IMG/VR virus record: IMGVR_UViG_3300029268_000039
Coordinates: 1-42,234 of that record
Reading direction: 5' to 3' (one strand)
Length of the DNA stretch: 42,234 nt
From: a virus
A model generated the notes under the pieces. It was not told the origin of the DNA and did no database searches. It was given only the letters and a program-made list of their open reading frames with translations. Below, in pieces: positions 1 to 6,834 of this stretch; position 1 is the stretch's first letter; each line of letters begins with the position of its first letter. A program made the translations under genes and the position numbers.

Positions 1-2
1 TT

Positions 3-521
3 ACTTATCCAGGTGGCGGCGGCGGCGGCATGGGTTCCATAGGAGCAAATTCTACTGCCTATTATGGTGGTAATGGGGGAAGCGGTGTAAGTAGCACAAT
101 TCTTGATGGCTCAACTGACTATTATGCTGGTGGTGGAGGTGGCGGTGCATATAATGCAATTACGGGTGGCGGAACTGCTCAACACGGTGGTGGAGCAGGA
201 AGTGCTAATGGCAACGGAACTGCTGGAACTACAAATACTGGTGGCGGTGGTGGTGGAGGAGCTTCGCATGGTGGAGGACAGATAGGAGGAAAAGGTGGCT
301 CAGGAATTGTAATTATTAGATATCTTACTTCTTCTCAAGTCGTAGATACTACTCACGAAATTACACCAAACATTGTTTCGGCTGGTGAATGGCAGACTGC
401 AAAATTAGATTTATCGGCAATTGCCAATGACAATAAAAGTAGTGTTATTTCAATGATAGCAACAGTAACAAATGCGGATGCAGAAAATACATTTTATTTA
501 GATGCACTTAAATACAGATAG
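3..521 (+). CDS. C-terminal part of glycine-rich tail fibre/adhesin (5' truncated by window edge)
   Basis: Open from the window edge, read from base 3, to the TAG at 519-521; 172 residues are visible. The first ~95 are runs of Gly with Ser, Asn and Ala, closed by GGSGIVIIRYLT, the same ending as the first glycine-rich domain in the gene at the right edge (40639 onward). The last ~65 residues form a different, non-glycine domain (EWQTAKLDLSAIA ... FYLDALKYR) that looks like a beta-sandwich tail. Glycine-rich modules in phage fibres can fold as polyglycine-II helix bundles that bind receptors (known for T-even-type adhesins); applying that here is inference. It is best read as the 3' end of the gene that runs off the right edge. 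The direct join is out of frame by one base. A following AGGAGG serves the next gene. Confidence 0.75.
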   Translation, partial: TYPGGGGGGMGSIGANSTAYYGGNGGSGVSSTILDGSTDYYAGGGGGGAYNAITGGGTAQHGGGAGSANGNGTAGTTNTGGGGGGGASHGGGQIGGKGGSGIVIIRYLTSSQVVDTTHEITPNIVSAGEWQTAKLDLSAIANDNKSSVISMIATVTNADAENTFYLDALKYR

Positions 522-532
522 GAGGAATTGAA

Positions 533-856
533 ATGAATTTAAAAGAAGTGTTGGAACAGTCGTTAGTGGTTTTAAAATCAATCCAGGAAAAAGAAGTAGA
601 ATTAAATTCTCAATTAGCGGGGGTTGAGGCTATTGAGTTAGCCCAAGACAAACGAGAGATTGATCTTAAGTCTCGCGAAGAAGTAGTTAAAGATTTAGAG
701 AATGCTAAAGTAGTTCTCCAACAGGCTCAGAAGTTAAGAGATGCTGTTGAGATTGATCGTCAGGCTTTAGTAGAAAAAGAAGTGGCGATGGAAAATAACT
801 TGCTTTTCGGATTTAGGAGAAGCCGATTTTCTTGCTTGGCTCAAAGTCATAACTGA
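533..856 (+). CDS. coiled-coil protein, probably the N-terminal part of a fibre-like protein interrupted by a frame break
   Basis: ATG follows a strong AGGAGG eight bases upstream. Residues 1 to ~90 are a long charged heptad-like helix (Leu/Val/Ile spaced by Glu, Lys, Gln), typical of a trimeric coiled coil. From about residue 92 the character changes abruptly to a short basic tail (FGFRRSRFSCLAQSHN) and a stop at 854-856. Over the same bases the frame of the next gene encodes a more natural sequence (SDLGEADFLAWLKV...). Removing one T from the TTTT at 804-807 would join both into one ~598-residue protein with an N-terminal coiled coil. A real small coiled-coil gene with an eroded end, or +1 ribosomal frameshifting, are alternatives. 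Confidence 0.6.
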   Translation: MNLKEVLEQSLVVLKSIQEKEVELNSQLAGVEAIELAQDKREIDLKSREEVVKDLENAKVVLQQAQKLRDAVEIDRQALVEKEVAMENNLLFGFRRSRFSCLAQSHN

Positions 857-977
857 AGATGTTTCTGCTTCTATTGATTATCACGAAACTGCCTTTACTT
901 TTACTGACGGAGTTTATACTAATGTAATTACTAAACCAGTATGTCCTGATAGCGCTACTACTGGGTGGACTAATCCT
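774..977 (+). other. open continuation of the 978-2330 frame without a start codon (frame-break zone)
   Basis: The reading frame of the 978-2330 gene stays open upstream to the stop at 771-773 but has no ATG, GTG or TTG there. It encodes protein-like sequence (LGEADFLAWLKVITEDV, then IDYHETAFTFTDGVYT) up to the ATG at 978, which has only a poor ribosome site (GGGTGG). The true N-terminus therefore probably lies in the upstream coiled-coil gene, and the two frames are separated by one base. Confidence 0.6.
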
Positions 978-2330
978 ATGACAATAGGTTTATTCGGTGG
1001 TCTTATTCTTGGAGAAAATATAACGCATACGACTAATTATACTAACACAAATGTAAGTAGCATTTTCAAGACTGTGGGATCAGTCAAGGTTGGCAATGGT
1101 GCTTTGCTTGATTTAGTAACTGCCCCATTAGTAATAAATCCAGTATACGGTGAAGCGGGAGCTGGTGGATTGCAATTTGCTATGACGTTTGTGCCAGAAG
1201 TTGTAAGGCTTGGTGGAACACTTGCGGCTCCAGTATACAGTAGTTTATATATGTCTGGTATGTATGGAACAACAATCCTTGAAGGGGCTCATACGAGATT
1301 AAGTGGAATTGCTTTAGGTGGTTGGTGTGCCGTCCAAAATGCTCTTAGTGATGGCGGCAATGTAATTCTTCAAGAAGCAACTGCTATGAGAGCAGGTATG
1401 ACCTATTCAAGTGAAACTGCTGAGAACTTAGTAATTAATAATTTTACTTGCTTTCAAACTGACTTTACAAATCTTAATCAAGGAACATCAAGCCACGACA
1501 ACCTCTATCATTTTCAAGCACGATTATTAACTGACAATGTTTCTGCTGTTACCAATAATTATGCTTTTTATTCGGCAGATAATAGTGCTAAGGCAACTAA
1601 CTCTTGGGGATTATATTCTTTAGAGCCAAGCAATTATGCAAGAAAATTATATCTTGGTCTTACTCCAACCAAGCCTACTGAAGATTTAGAGGTTCAAGGA
1701 AATGCTAAGGCAGCTAAAGTGTTAACCCCCGAAATTAAGACTGATACTGCGGCTGCTACCGACTTGACTATAGCTACTGGAACAGATAAAACTTTAGTAT
1801 TAGCTGAGAGTGTTTGGGACGATATTCAATTTGCTACTGCAACAGGCAAGGTTCCAGCCGCCAATTATCCTGACTTTGATACCCTTACTACAAATACCAA
1901 AGAATATAAATTTACTATTGACGATTATATTGACTTAGAAGCCAATGAACTTGCTCATTGGTGGAAAGAGGGAACGACAGTTTATCCGCACGTTCACGTT
2001 GCTCTTAATGGTGCCAATACAAGTGGCTCAAGTCAGTATGCTAAATTTACAGTTTATTTTGCTTATGCTGATACATCAGAAGTATGGACTGAAACTTCTG
2101 ACACTATTGAAATTGAAATACCTACTGGCACAGCAGACTTAACTCATCTTTTAGGTTCAGGAACTGGAGTAGCTTTAGCCAACAATAAAATAGGTTCACA
2201 GATTAAGATAAGATTAAAAAGAATTGCAGCTACTACTGGCACAGAATATCCAAATCATATATTTGTAACTCAAACAGGATTACATGCCGAAAAAGATACC
2301 ATGGGTTCAAGACAGATAGGAGCTAAATAA
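978..2330 (+). CDS. tail fibre/spike-like structural protein
   Basis: At least 450 residues, and probably more, because open sequence extends upstream of this ATG to 774. The protein is rich in Thr, Asn, Gly and Ser, as fibres are. Its middle has the pattern of fibre-shaft proteins that carry an index-like segment (LGLTPTKPTEDLEVQGNAKA). The C-terminal ~180 residues form a discrete domain (WDDIQFAT..., HWWKEGTTVYPHVHV..., FTVYFAYAD...) that looks like a beta-rich trimeric head domain. The stop overlaps the next ATG by one base (TAATG). It lies directly after the glycine-rich fibre and coiled-coil gene, so a role in host recognition is likely. I cannot assign a named family. Confidence 0.65.
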   Translation: MTIGLFGGLILGENITHTTNYTNTNVSSIFKTVGSVKVGNGALLDLVTAPLVINPVYGEAGAGGLQFAMTFVPEVVRLGGTLAAPVYSSLYMSGMYGTTILEGAHTRLSGIALGGWCAVQNALSDGGNVILQEATAMRAGMTYSSETAENLVINNFTCFQTDFTNLNQGTSSHDNLYHFQARLLTDNVSAVTNNYAFYSADNSAKATNSWGLYSLEPSNYARKLYLGLTPTKPTEDLEVQGNAKAAKVLTPEIKTDTAAATDLTIATGTDKTLVLAESVWDDIQFATATGKVPAANYPDFDTLTTNTKEYKFTIDDYIDLEANELAHWWKEGTTVYPHVHVALNGANTSGSSQYAKFTVYFAYADTSEVWTETSDTIEIEIPTGTADLTHLLGSGTGVALANNKIGSQIKIRLKRIAATTGTEYPNHIFVTQTGLHAEKDTMGSRQIGAK

Positions 2331-2584
2331 TGGAAAAATTATCTGAAATTATAAAGAGAAATATACCGAAGAAAATACAGATGAGTGTTCTGGTTCAAGC
2401 ACCGGAATTAACCGAGCCACAAGTTACTATTCAGACACTAAAAGCAAAGTTAAAGCAAGGCGATTACAAAATTACTAAATGTGCTGAGTACCAATTAGCC
2501 GGAAAAGAATTACCATACAATATTGTAGCACTAAACATAGAAAGGGATGAGATTAGAAACCAGATTAATGGATTGGAGGAGTAA
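2330..2584 (+). CDS. hypothetical protein, 84 aa
   Basis: Starts in a TAATG overlap with the fibre-like gene and has an AGGAG seven bases upstream of the ATG. The short protein has a basic N-terminus (SEIIKRNIPKKIQ), a middle rich in Gln/Thr/Pro and an acidic, helical C-terminus (LNIERDEIRNQINGLEE). There is no membrane segment and no recognisable motif. Its place between fibres and the small membrane proteins suggests a fibre chaperone or accessory protein, but that is positional guesswork. Confidence 0.6.
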   Translation: MEKLSEIIKRNIPKKIQMSVLVQAPELTEPQVTIQTLKAKLKQGDYKITKCAEYQLAGKELPYNIVALNIERDEIRNQINGLEE

Positions 2585-2787
2585 TGGCTGGAGATAATAA
2601 GTGGCAACTAGCATTTTGGATCATAACATCTATTTGTGGAGTTTGGATGTTAACATTAACTAATGGTGTTATCGCTAATGATCGTCTTAATATGACAGAA
2701 CACCGGGATTTAAGAGAATGTTTGTATACTAAGTTAGTAAATATTGATACGCGCTTAACTAGAATTGAAACTAAGTTAGAAAAATGA
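2584..2787 (+). CDS. small membrane protein with C-terminal coiled coil
   Basis: 67 residues, ATG behind GGAGGAG and overlapping the previous stop by one base. Residues ~9-31 form one hydrophobic helix (LAFWIITSICGVWMLTLTNG). The remainder is a charged amphipathic helix ending in IDTRLTRIETKLEK, a short coiled coil. Single-helix plus coiled-coil proteins of this size are common in phage lysis cassettes (XhlA-like or spanin-like). It opens a run of four membrane-protein genes, so a lysis role is plausible but not shown by any specific motif. Confidence 0.6.
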   Translation: MAGDNKWQLAFWIITSICGVWMLTLTNGVIANDRLNMTEHRDLRECLYTKLVNIDTRLTRIETKLEK

Positions 2788-2939
2788 TAAGCCGCACAGA
2801 ATTTATTTGTAGATTCATGGATCGCTTTAATCATAAAACTATTCAGGTACTTGAAGAAAAGTTACCGAAGGAAGGAATTTTGCAAGATATGATTATACAG
2901 GCCAATGAAATTATTCATTGCCTTACAAAGGAGGGGTAA
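2784..2939 (+). CDS. small hypothetical protein, 51 aa
   Basis: Starts in an ATGA overlap with the preceding stop and runs to the TAA at 2937-2939, filling the interval exactly up to the next ribosome-binding site. It begins MISRTEFICRFMDRFN, is helical and mixed-charge, and has no membrane helix. The perfect spacing within the overlapping gene chain is the main argument that it is real. Function unknown. Confidence 0.5.
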   Translation: MISRTEFICRFMDRFNHKTIQVLEEKLPKEGILQDMIIQANEIIHCLTKEG

Positions 2940-2940
2940 G

Positions 2941-3105
2941 ATGGAATGGATTCTAGCAAACTGGACTAAAGTAATTGAAGTACTGTTAGCGATTTTTGGT
3001 GCGTTAGGTTTAATCGTGAAGATGACCCCAACACTTAAAGACGACAACTTCGTGTTGCCGATTATTAAGTTTTTGGGTAATCTAACTAACAAACAGTTAG
3101 AATAA
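2941..3105 (+). CDS. holin-like small membrane protein
   Basis: The start is set at 2941, not at an in-frame ATG 36 bases upstream, because AAGGAGGGG lies about seven bases before it and the upstream stretch belongs to the 51-residue gene. The 54-residue product begins MEWILANWTKVIEVLLAIFG. It has one clear hydrophobic segment (~10-27) and a short basic C-terminus (KFLGNLTNKQLE). Size, single helix and location in a cluster of small membrane genes fit a class-III-type holin or a holin accessory. No sequence signature confirms it. Confidence 0.5.
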   Translation: MEWILANWTKVIEVLLAIFGALGLIVKMTPTLKDDNFVLPIIKFLGNLTNKQLE

Positions 3106-3347
3106 TGAAAATCGATTGGTTAAAGATTATAGGCATTGTTTGCCTGGTGTCTTTACTCGGGCTTATCGGATTCGGAGCGTGGAATTATTATTTCCACAAA
3201 CCGATTCCGGTAGTCAATACCTATACAGCACCCGTTACACAAATTCATAATGAGATTAAGGCTAAACAGCATCTAATGACTGGCGCTTATCTTGGGAGAA
3301 GCGGAGATGCTAATGAAATAGGTATAACTGTGGGGTGGCTATGGTAA
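3105..3347 (+). CDS. small N-anchored membrane protein
   Basis: 80 residues, TAATG overlap with the holin-like gene. Residues ~7-29 are a transmembrane helix (IIGIVCLVSLLGLIGFGAW). It is followed by a probable periplasmic part with a Pro/Thr-rich stretch (HKPIPVVNTYTAPVTQIHNE) and a short beta-like C-terminus (NEIGITVGWLW). The topology is what one expects for a spanin-like or envelope-tethered protein, but there is no lipobox and no long coiled coil, so a spanin call is only a possibility. Confidence 0.55.
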   Translation: MKIDWLKIIGIVCLVSLLGLIGFGAWNYYFHKPIPVVNTYTAPVTQIHNEIKAKQHLMTGAYLGRSGDANEIGITVGWLW

Positions 3348-3841
3348 CTAAAAATAAATTAAAAGCAATTTCAATTCTCACTTGGATTTTATCAGTCCTG
3401 TCCGCGCTTCTTTATCGAGCCGGAGGATGGGGTAAGCCTTTTAAATCCTGGAATAGAGACTGGTTGGTCCCTCCGCTGGCGTACGGGTTCTTGTTTTTTA
3501 TTCATCAACCTAACGTCTGGTACGGATGGTTAATGTTAATCCCAGCGATACTCTTAACTGGCGCAGCGCTTACTACCTATTGGGATAAACTATTTAACGA
3601 CGTAGATAATTTCTATATGCACGGATTCATGGTTGGGCTCGGGGCCTTTCCATTCTTTTGGGCCGGGGTCCACTGGTACATGATTCTGATTCGTGCTATA
3701 ATATTGGGAGCATCTATGGGGTTAATTAATTGGGTAGTAAATAAGTACCACATAAAATTCTCAGACTGGATTGAAGAATTATCCCGAGGATTTTTGATCC
3801 TCATCACCGTAAAAATGTTATGGTGGTTCACGACTCTCTAA
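3341..3841 (+). CDS. polytopic membrane protein, 166 aa
   Basis: ATG at 3341 is preferred; a GTG six bases earlier is in frame but lies inside the GGGGTGG that probably serves as ribosome site. The protein is strongly hydrophobic with about five or six membrane segments (near 8-25, 42-55, 61-79, 95-111, 114-132 and 147-163) and many aromatic residues (WYGWLMLIP, FFWAGVHWYM, MLWWFTTL). It closes the run of membrane genes before the metallophosphoesterase. It could be a holin, a superinfection-exclusion protein or an envelope modifier; nothing decides among these. Confidence 0.6.
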   Translation: MVTKNKLKAISILTWILSVLSALLYRAGGWGKPFKSWNRDWLVPPLAYGFLFFIHQPNVWYGWLMLIPAILLTGAALTTYWDKLFNDVDNFYMHGFMVGLGAFPFFWAGVHWYMILIRAIILGASMGLINWVVNKYHIKFSDWIEELSRGFLILITVKMLWWFTTL

Positions 3842-3850
3842 GGAGGTTTA

Positions 3851-4624
3851 GTGAAAAAGATTGTTATTGTTTCTGACACCCATTGCGGTAGTGTATATGG
3901 ACTTACCCCGCCTAGTCAATTTACAACTCACCATAAAAAAATTCAATTAGAATCCTGGAAGGCCTATCAACAAATGACTCAAGCCTGGGCTAATCCAGAT
4001 ATTCTTGTTATCAACGGAGATGCTATAGAAGGAAGCCAATCAAAACAAGGGAGCGCTGAGTTAATCACGCCCGATAGGAATGTCCAAGCACAGATGGCAG
4101 TAGAATGCGCTAAAGAATGGAAGCCAAAACAAATATTTATGACTTATGGCACAGCGTATCACGTTGGAGAAAAGGCTGAGGATTTTGAATTTACAATCGC
4201 CAATACGCTCAATGAAAAGATACCAACTGTCATTGAGGGTAGATTATTTTTAGAAATCGAGGGAATGACTTTTGATGTTCGACATAAAGTAGGGACTTCG
4301 GGAATTCCTCATGGCCGGGCAACTGCGCTTTTAAAAGAGATGATGTGGGATCTGATCGAAGAAGCTAAAGGCAATGGTCCTAAAGTGGATATCATTATCC
4401 GCAGCCATGCGCATTATCATATCTGGGTAGAGGATCCTGAAAAAACTATGATCATTACTCCCGGACTGCAATTAAAACGTGGGCGTTATGGTACAAGAGA
4501 ATGTCAAGGAGAAATTCATTGGGGCGCGATACGCCTAACAATAGATAAAGGACAAATCATAAATAAGGAAAAAATGATCTGGCGCTTAAAAGCTAATCAA
4601 CCACGAATATTCACTATAAAATAA
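3851..4624 (+). CDS. calcineurin-like metallophosphoesterase
   Basis: 257 residues, GTG start eight bases after AAGGAGG. The metallophosphoesterase metal-binding set is visible: D-x-H in VSDTHCG (Asp9, His11), GD in VINGDAIEG (~56-57), YGTAYHVG in the middle, and the late histidine cluster RSHAHYHIW. Members of this superfamily are two-metal phosphodiesterases or nucleases (SbcD/Mre11, cyclic-nucleotide and phage 2',3'-phosphoesterases). The substrate cannot be read from the motifs. It stands in the late arm between membrane genes and the HNH gene. RNA or DNA end processing is the usual guess for phage members. Confidence 0.8.
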   Translation: MKKIVIVSDTHCGSVYGLTPPSQFTTHHKKIQLESWKAYQQMTQAWANPDILVINGDAIEGSQSKQGSAELITPDRNVQAQMAVECAKEWKPKQIFMTYGTAYHVGEKAEDFEFTIANTLNEKIPTVIEGRLFLEIEGMTFDVRHKVGTSGIPHGRATALLKEMMWDLIEEAKGNGPKVDIIIRSHAHYHIWVEDPEKTMIITPGLQLKRGRYGTRECQGEIHWGAIRLTIDKGQIINKEKMIWRLKANQPRIFTIK

Positions 4625-4626
4625 CT

Positions 4627-5193
4627 ATGCCTACTGGACAATACCCGCGTACACCAACTCACAATTTAAACAACCGATTGGCTCAAATTGGAAAGCCTCA
4701 TAGATGTACCTATGTATTTACCTTAGAGCATAGAAACAAATTAAAAAAGGCTAAGATTGGGTATGTCCCATGGAATAAGGGTTTAACTAAAGAGACTAAT
4801 GAGAGTGTGAAACAGGGTGCCTTAAAAGTTAGTGGCCCCAATAGTCATTGGTTTGGGGTAAGCCGAAAAGGTCCATTAGGCCCATTTTGGAAAGGCGGGA
4901 GATCACCATCAATAAAACTTATGCGGGAAAGTAAAGAGTATAAGACCTGGAGAACGGGGGTATTTAAAAAAGATAAGTATATCTGCCAAGGTTGTGGTCG
5001 CATCGGTGGTTATTTAGAAGCTCACCATATTAAATCTTTTACAAATTACCCAGAATCTAGGTATGATTTGGCCAATGGTACTACGCTATGCTTAAAGTGT
5101 CATAGCAAAACACATAATTATAAAGGGAGGGGTAGAATTGAAAAACAGAAAATGCAAACAAGCCCAGAGTATTCAAGATCGAATAATCTCTGA
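4627..5193 (+). CDS. HNH endonuclease with NUMOD-like N-terminus
   Basis: 188 residues. The N-terminal half carries short modules of the NUMOD3 kind (VPWNKGLTKETNES, then HWFGVSRKGPLGPFWKGG), which bind DNA in phage homing endonucleases. The C-terminal half is a zinc-containing HNH domain: CQGCG, then LEAHHIKSF, then LCLKCHSKTH. No clear Shine-Dalgarno precedes the ATG, as is often seen for free-standing homing endonucleases. The 3' end overlaps the next gene by 56 bases. It is probably a mobile homing-type nuclease; a packaging-associated HNH role is less likely because it lies far from the terminase. Confidence 0.85.
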   Translation: MPTGQYPRTPTHNLNNRLAQIGKPHRCTYVFTLEHRNKLKKAKIGYVPWNKGLTKETNESVKQGALKVSGPNSHWFGVSRKGPLGPFWKGGRSPSIKLMRESKEYKTWRTGVFKKDKYICQGCGRIGGYLEAHHIKSFTNYPESRYDLANGTTLCLKCHSKTHNYKGRGRIEKQKMQTSPEYSRSNNL

Positions 5194-5368
5194 ATTAGAG
5201 GCAGCACCAGCGCAAGGAAAAAGATTTTGGACAGATTTTGAGAGAGCTATGTTAACAAAGTATTATGGTAAAAAGGAAATTAAAACTATAGCTAAAATAC
5301 TGAACCGAACCGTTTCGGCCGTTTCACGACAAGCTAGTTTTATGGGACTAACCCATAAACATTTCTAG
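5138..5368 (+). CDS. SANT/Myb-like helix-turn-helix DNA-binding protein
   Basis: Starts with TTG at 5138 (GGGAGGGG six bases upstream; there is no in-frame ATG before the domain). It is 76 residues long. Residues ~28-72 show a SANT/Myb-like or sigma-like tri-helical pattern: FWTDFERAMLTKYYGKK, TIAKILNRTVSAVSRQ and ASFMGL. Such proteins are frequent small phage regulators. It overlaps the end of the HNH gene but its own ribosome site is strong, so translation is independent. Possible roles are late-gene regulation or host-gene binding. Confidence 0.65.
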   Translation: MKNRKCKQAQSIQDRIISELEAAPAQGKRFWTDFERAMLTKYYGKKEIKTIAKILNRTVSAVSRQASFMGLTHKHF

Positions 5369-5376
5369 GAGGAATA

Positions 5377-5703
5377 ATGAGAGAATTTGAAACCGGAGCA
5401 ACAAGGGATAACGACGACACAAAGAATGACTATGAAGGTTTTCTAAGCCCTTTAGTAATTGAGGCCTATGGAAACTACATGACTAAGCACCGCAAACAAG
5501 CGGATGGTAAATTAAGAGACAGTGATAATTGGCAAAAAGGAATGCCTAAAGATTGCTATATGAAATCTGGTTGGCGACATTTTATGGACTGGTGGAAATG
5601 GCATCGGGGTATTCCCGCGGGAGAGGCCTTAATAGATGCTCTATGCGCCTTGATGTTTAATGTTATGGGGTATCTACATGAAACCCTCAAGGAGAAAACA
5701 TGA
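5377..5703 (+). CDS. DUF5664 / dATP-dGTP diphosphohydrolase N-terminal-type protein
   Basis: 108 residues behind AGGAGG. The pattern is that of the small phage DUF5664 proteins: FETGATRD at the start, then DYEGFLSP, YMTKHRKQADG, RDSDNWQKG, WRHFMDWWKWHRG and a final helix ALCALMFNVMGYLHE. The domain name comes from the N-terminal region of cyanophage S-2L MazZ, an all-alpha dATP/dGTP diphosphohydrolase of MazG-like fold. Whether small stand-alone copies are active enzymes is not established. The stop overlaps the next start (ATGA), which pairs it with a second nucleotide-metabolism candidate. Confidence 0.75.
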   Translation: MREFETGATRDNDDTKNDYEGFLSPLVIEAYGNYMTKHRKQADGKLRDSDNWQKGMPKDCYMKSGWRHFMDWWKWHRGIPAGEALIDALCALMFNVMGYLHETLKEKT

Positions 5704-6029
5704 AGTGCGTCTATGTTGCTGGTAAATTAAACGCTGACGCAGTTGGGTACATCAAAAATGTACACAACATGATTAGGGTATCTAACGAGATCAGGCGCTT
5801 AGGATATTCAGTATTTGTGCCATGCTTGGATATTCTATGTGGGTTGTTAGCCGGAGACTTTACCTATCAGGATTATGCTTTAAATAATATGAAGTGGTTA
5901 GAAAAATCTGATATAGTTTATGTGTTACCGGAGAGTGAAAACTCTAAAGGGACCCAAGCTGAAATAGCCCGGGCCCAAGAGTTAGACATTCCTATTTTAT
6001 ACTCATTAGATATGCTTCTAGTATTTTAA
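5700..6029 (+). CDS. nucleoside 2-deoxyribosyltransferase-like protein (DUF4406-type)
   Basis: 109 residues, ATGA overlap with the DUF5664 gene. It has the Rossmann-like features of the deoxyribosyltransferase superfamily: an N-terminal strand (CVYVAGKL), a helix ending RRLGYSVFVP, W-x-x-x-SDIVYVLPES with the acidic residues that usually sit at the active site, then the SKGTQAEIARAQELDIPI motif. Related enzymes exchange or hydrolyse bases of deoxynucleosides or nucleotides. With its partner it suggests control of the dNTP pool or of unusual nucleotides. It is the last gene of the rightward arm, and its 3' end overlaps the last leftward gene by 38 bases. Confidence 0.7.
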   Translation: MKCVYVAGKLNADAVGYIKNVHNMIRVSNEIRRLGYSVFVPCLDILCGLLAGDFTYQDYALNNMKWLEKSDIVYVLPESENSKGTQAEIARAQELDIPILYSLDMLLVF

Positions 6030-6351
6030 TGGCTACGTCTGTGCTATAAACAATGGCATAGGAGTAGCCATTCGCCATAGCTGCATTTTTAAATTCTATT
6101 TGAGAATCCGCTACTTTACCGTCCGGTGCTTTGAATTCTAAAAATAACCCGTGGTAACAGCCTCTAGGTTCAAAGATCATAACATCGGGCGTACCTTTCC
6201 TATACCCCATTCTCATCATTTTCATAGCCATACCGGCGGACATAATAAATCCAGCCGGAGATATGGTGTAAAGCAGATCCGGGTATTTTAGTTTCACATA
6301 TTGAATAAAGTCCGCCTGGATTTTAAACTCCGGGTCCGTGGCCTTAATCAT
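5992..6351 (-). CDS. VRR-NUC domain nuclease
   Basis: 119 residues, the usual length of a stand-alone phage VRR-NUC protein. The catalytic PD-(D/E)xK core is visible: GTPDVMIF (Pro55-Asp56), then LFLEFKAPDGKVADSQ (Glu72, Lys74) with the downstream Gln. VRR-NUC nucleases cut branched or structured DNA and act as Holliday-junction or flap nucleases in phages. The start overlaps the preceding gene end by eight bases and lacks its own Shine-Dalgarno, so coupled translation is likely. It is the last gene of the leftward replication arm. Confidence 0.85.
   Translation of the reverse strand: MIKATDPEFKIQADFIQYVKLKYPDLLYTISPAGFIMSAGMAMKMMRMGYRKGTPDVMIFEPRGCYHGLFLEFKAPDGKVADSQIEFKNAAMANGYSYAIVYSTDVAIKILEAYLMSIK
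6028..6072. repeat. 9-bp inverted repeat at the convergent end of the two arms
   Basis: AATGGCTAC at 6028-6036 and its exact complement GTAGCCATT at 6064-6072, with a 27-base loop, begin right at the TAA of the last rightward gene. Neither side has a clear U-run, so it is only a weak candidate for a transcription stop between the convergent arms. It lies inside the 3' part of the VRR-NUC gene and may be chance. Confidence 0.3.
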
Positions 6352-6691
6352 TTGATAACGGCGGTAATGCTCGCGCGTCTCCTCTAGTTACTTGGTACGG
6401 TCTATGTCTTTTATCACAGCATTGCATAATCACCAATTTATCCTTACGCACAAAGACCTTCATTGGGCTTTTACATAAAGTACAAAGTGGTTTCTCTATC
6501 ATATCCCATCTCTGAATGCAAGGGTCATTTTTATTAATAGATATCATACAAAGTTCGCGTGTACAAACATAGATAGTATGTTTACCCATTAATACTTCGC
6601 GCATTTTATTGCCACATAGAGGACAGTCTGGTGGTCCTCCGACAACTTTAATTATGGGTCGCTGATGCTGTTGGAATATTCGTTTCGCCAT
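6344..6691 (-). CDS. double zinc-ribbon protein
   Basis: 115 residues; GGAG lies about nine bases before the ATG. Two zinc-knuckle units are seen: CPLCGNKM ... YVCTRELC and CTLCKSPMKV ... MQCC. The rest is basic (KR, RHR, VTRGDAR). There is no catalytic motif. It sits between the polymerase and the VRR-NUC nuclease, so a DNA- or RNA-binding role in replication is reasonable, but no family is recognised. Confidence 0.6.
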   Translation of the reverse strand: MAKRIFQQHQRPIIKVVGGPPDCPLCGNKMREVLMGKHTIYVCTRELCMISINKNDPCIQRWDMIEKPLCTLCKSPMKVFVRKDKLVIMQCCDKRHRPYQVTRGDARALPPLSND

Positions 6692-6833
6692 TGTAATAGC
6701 GCTCCTTCCTTAGTTGGTAGATTCTTCTATTTCTGTCGGCCAGGATCATCCCATTGGCTCCCATTTTATAGGTGATTGTTTTTCCTGAATTCATGTGTTC
6801 GCGTCTAATTCTTTTAGCAACGGTTCCTCTCAT
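6648..6833 (-). CDS. small basic hypothetical protein, 61 aa
   Basis: Follows the polymerase stop directly; AGGAGG inside the polymerase end lies 13 bases before the ATG, a long but AT-rich spacing. A later in-frame ATG at 6794 is an alternative start. The protein is basic and Tyr-rich (MILADRNRRIYQLRKERYY) and overlaps the zinc-ribbon gene by 44 bases. No motif recognised; coding status is moderately supported by position only. Confidence 0.45.
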   Translation of the reverse strand: MRGTVAKRIRREHMNSGKTITYKMGANGMILADRNRRIYQLRKERYYNGETNIPTASATHN

Positions 6834-6834
6834 T

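Noticed and set aside
6028-6072. Intrinsic terminator at the convergent end
   Set aside because: The stem has a 27-base loop and no U-run on either side, so it was kept only as an inverted repeat.
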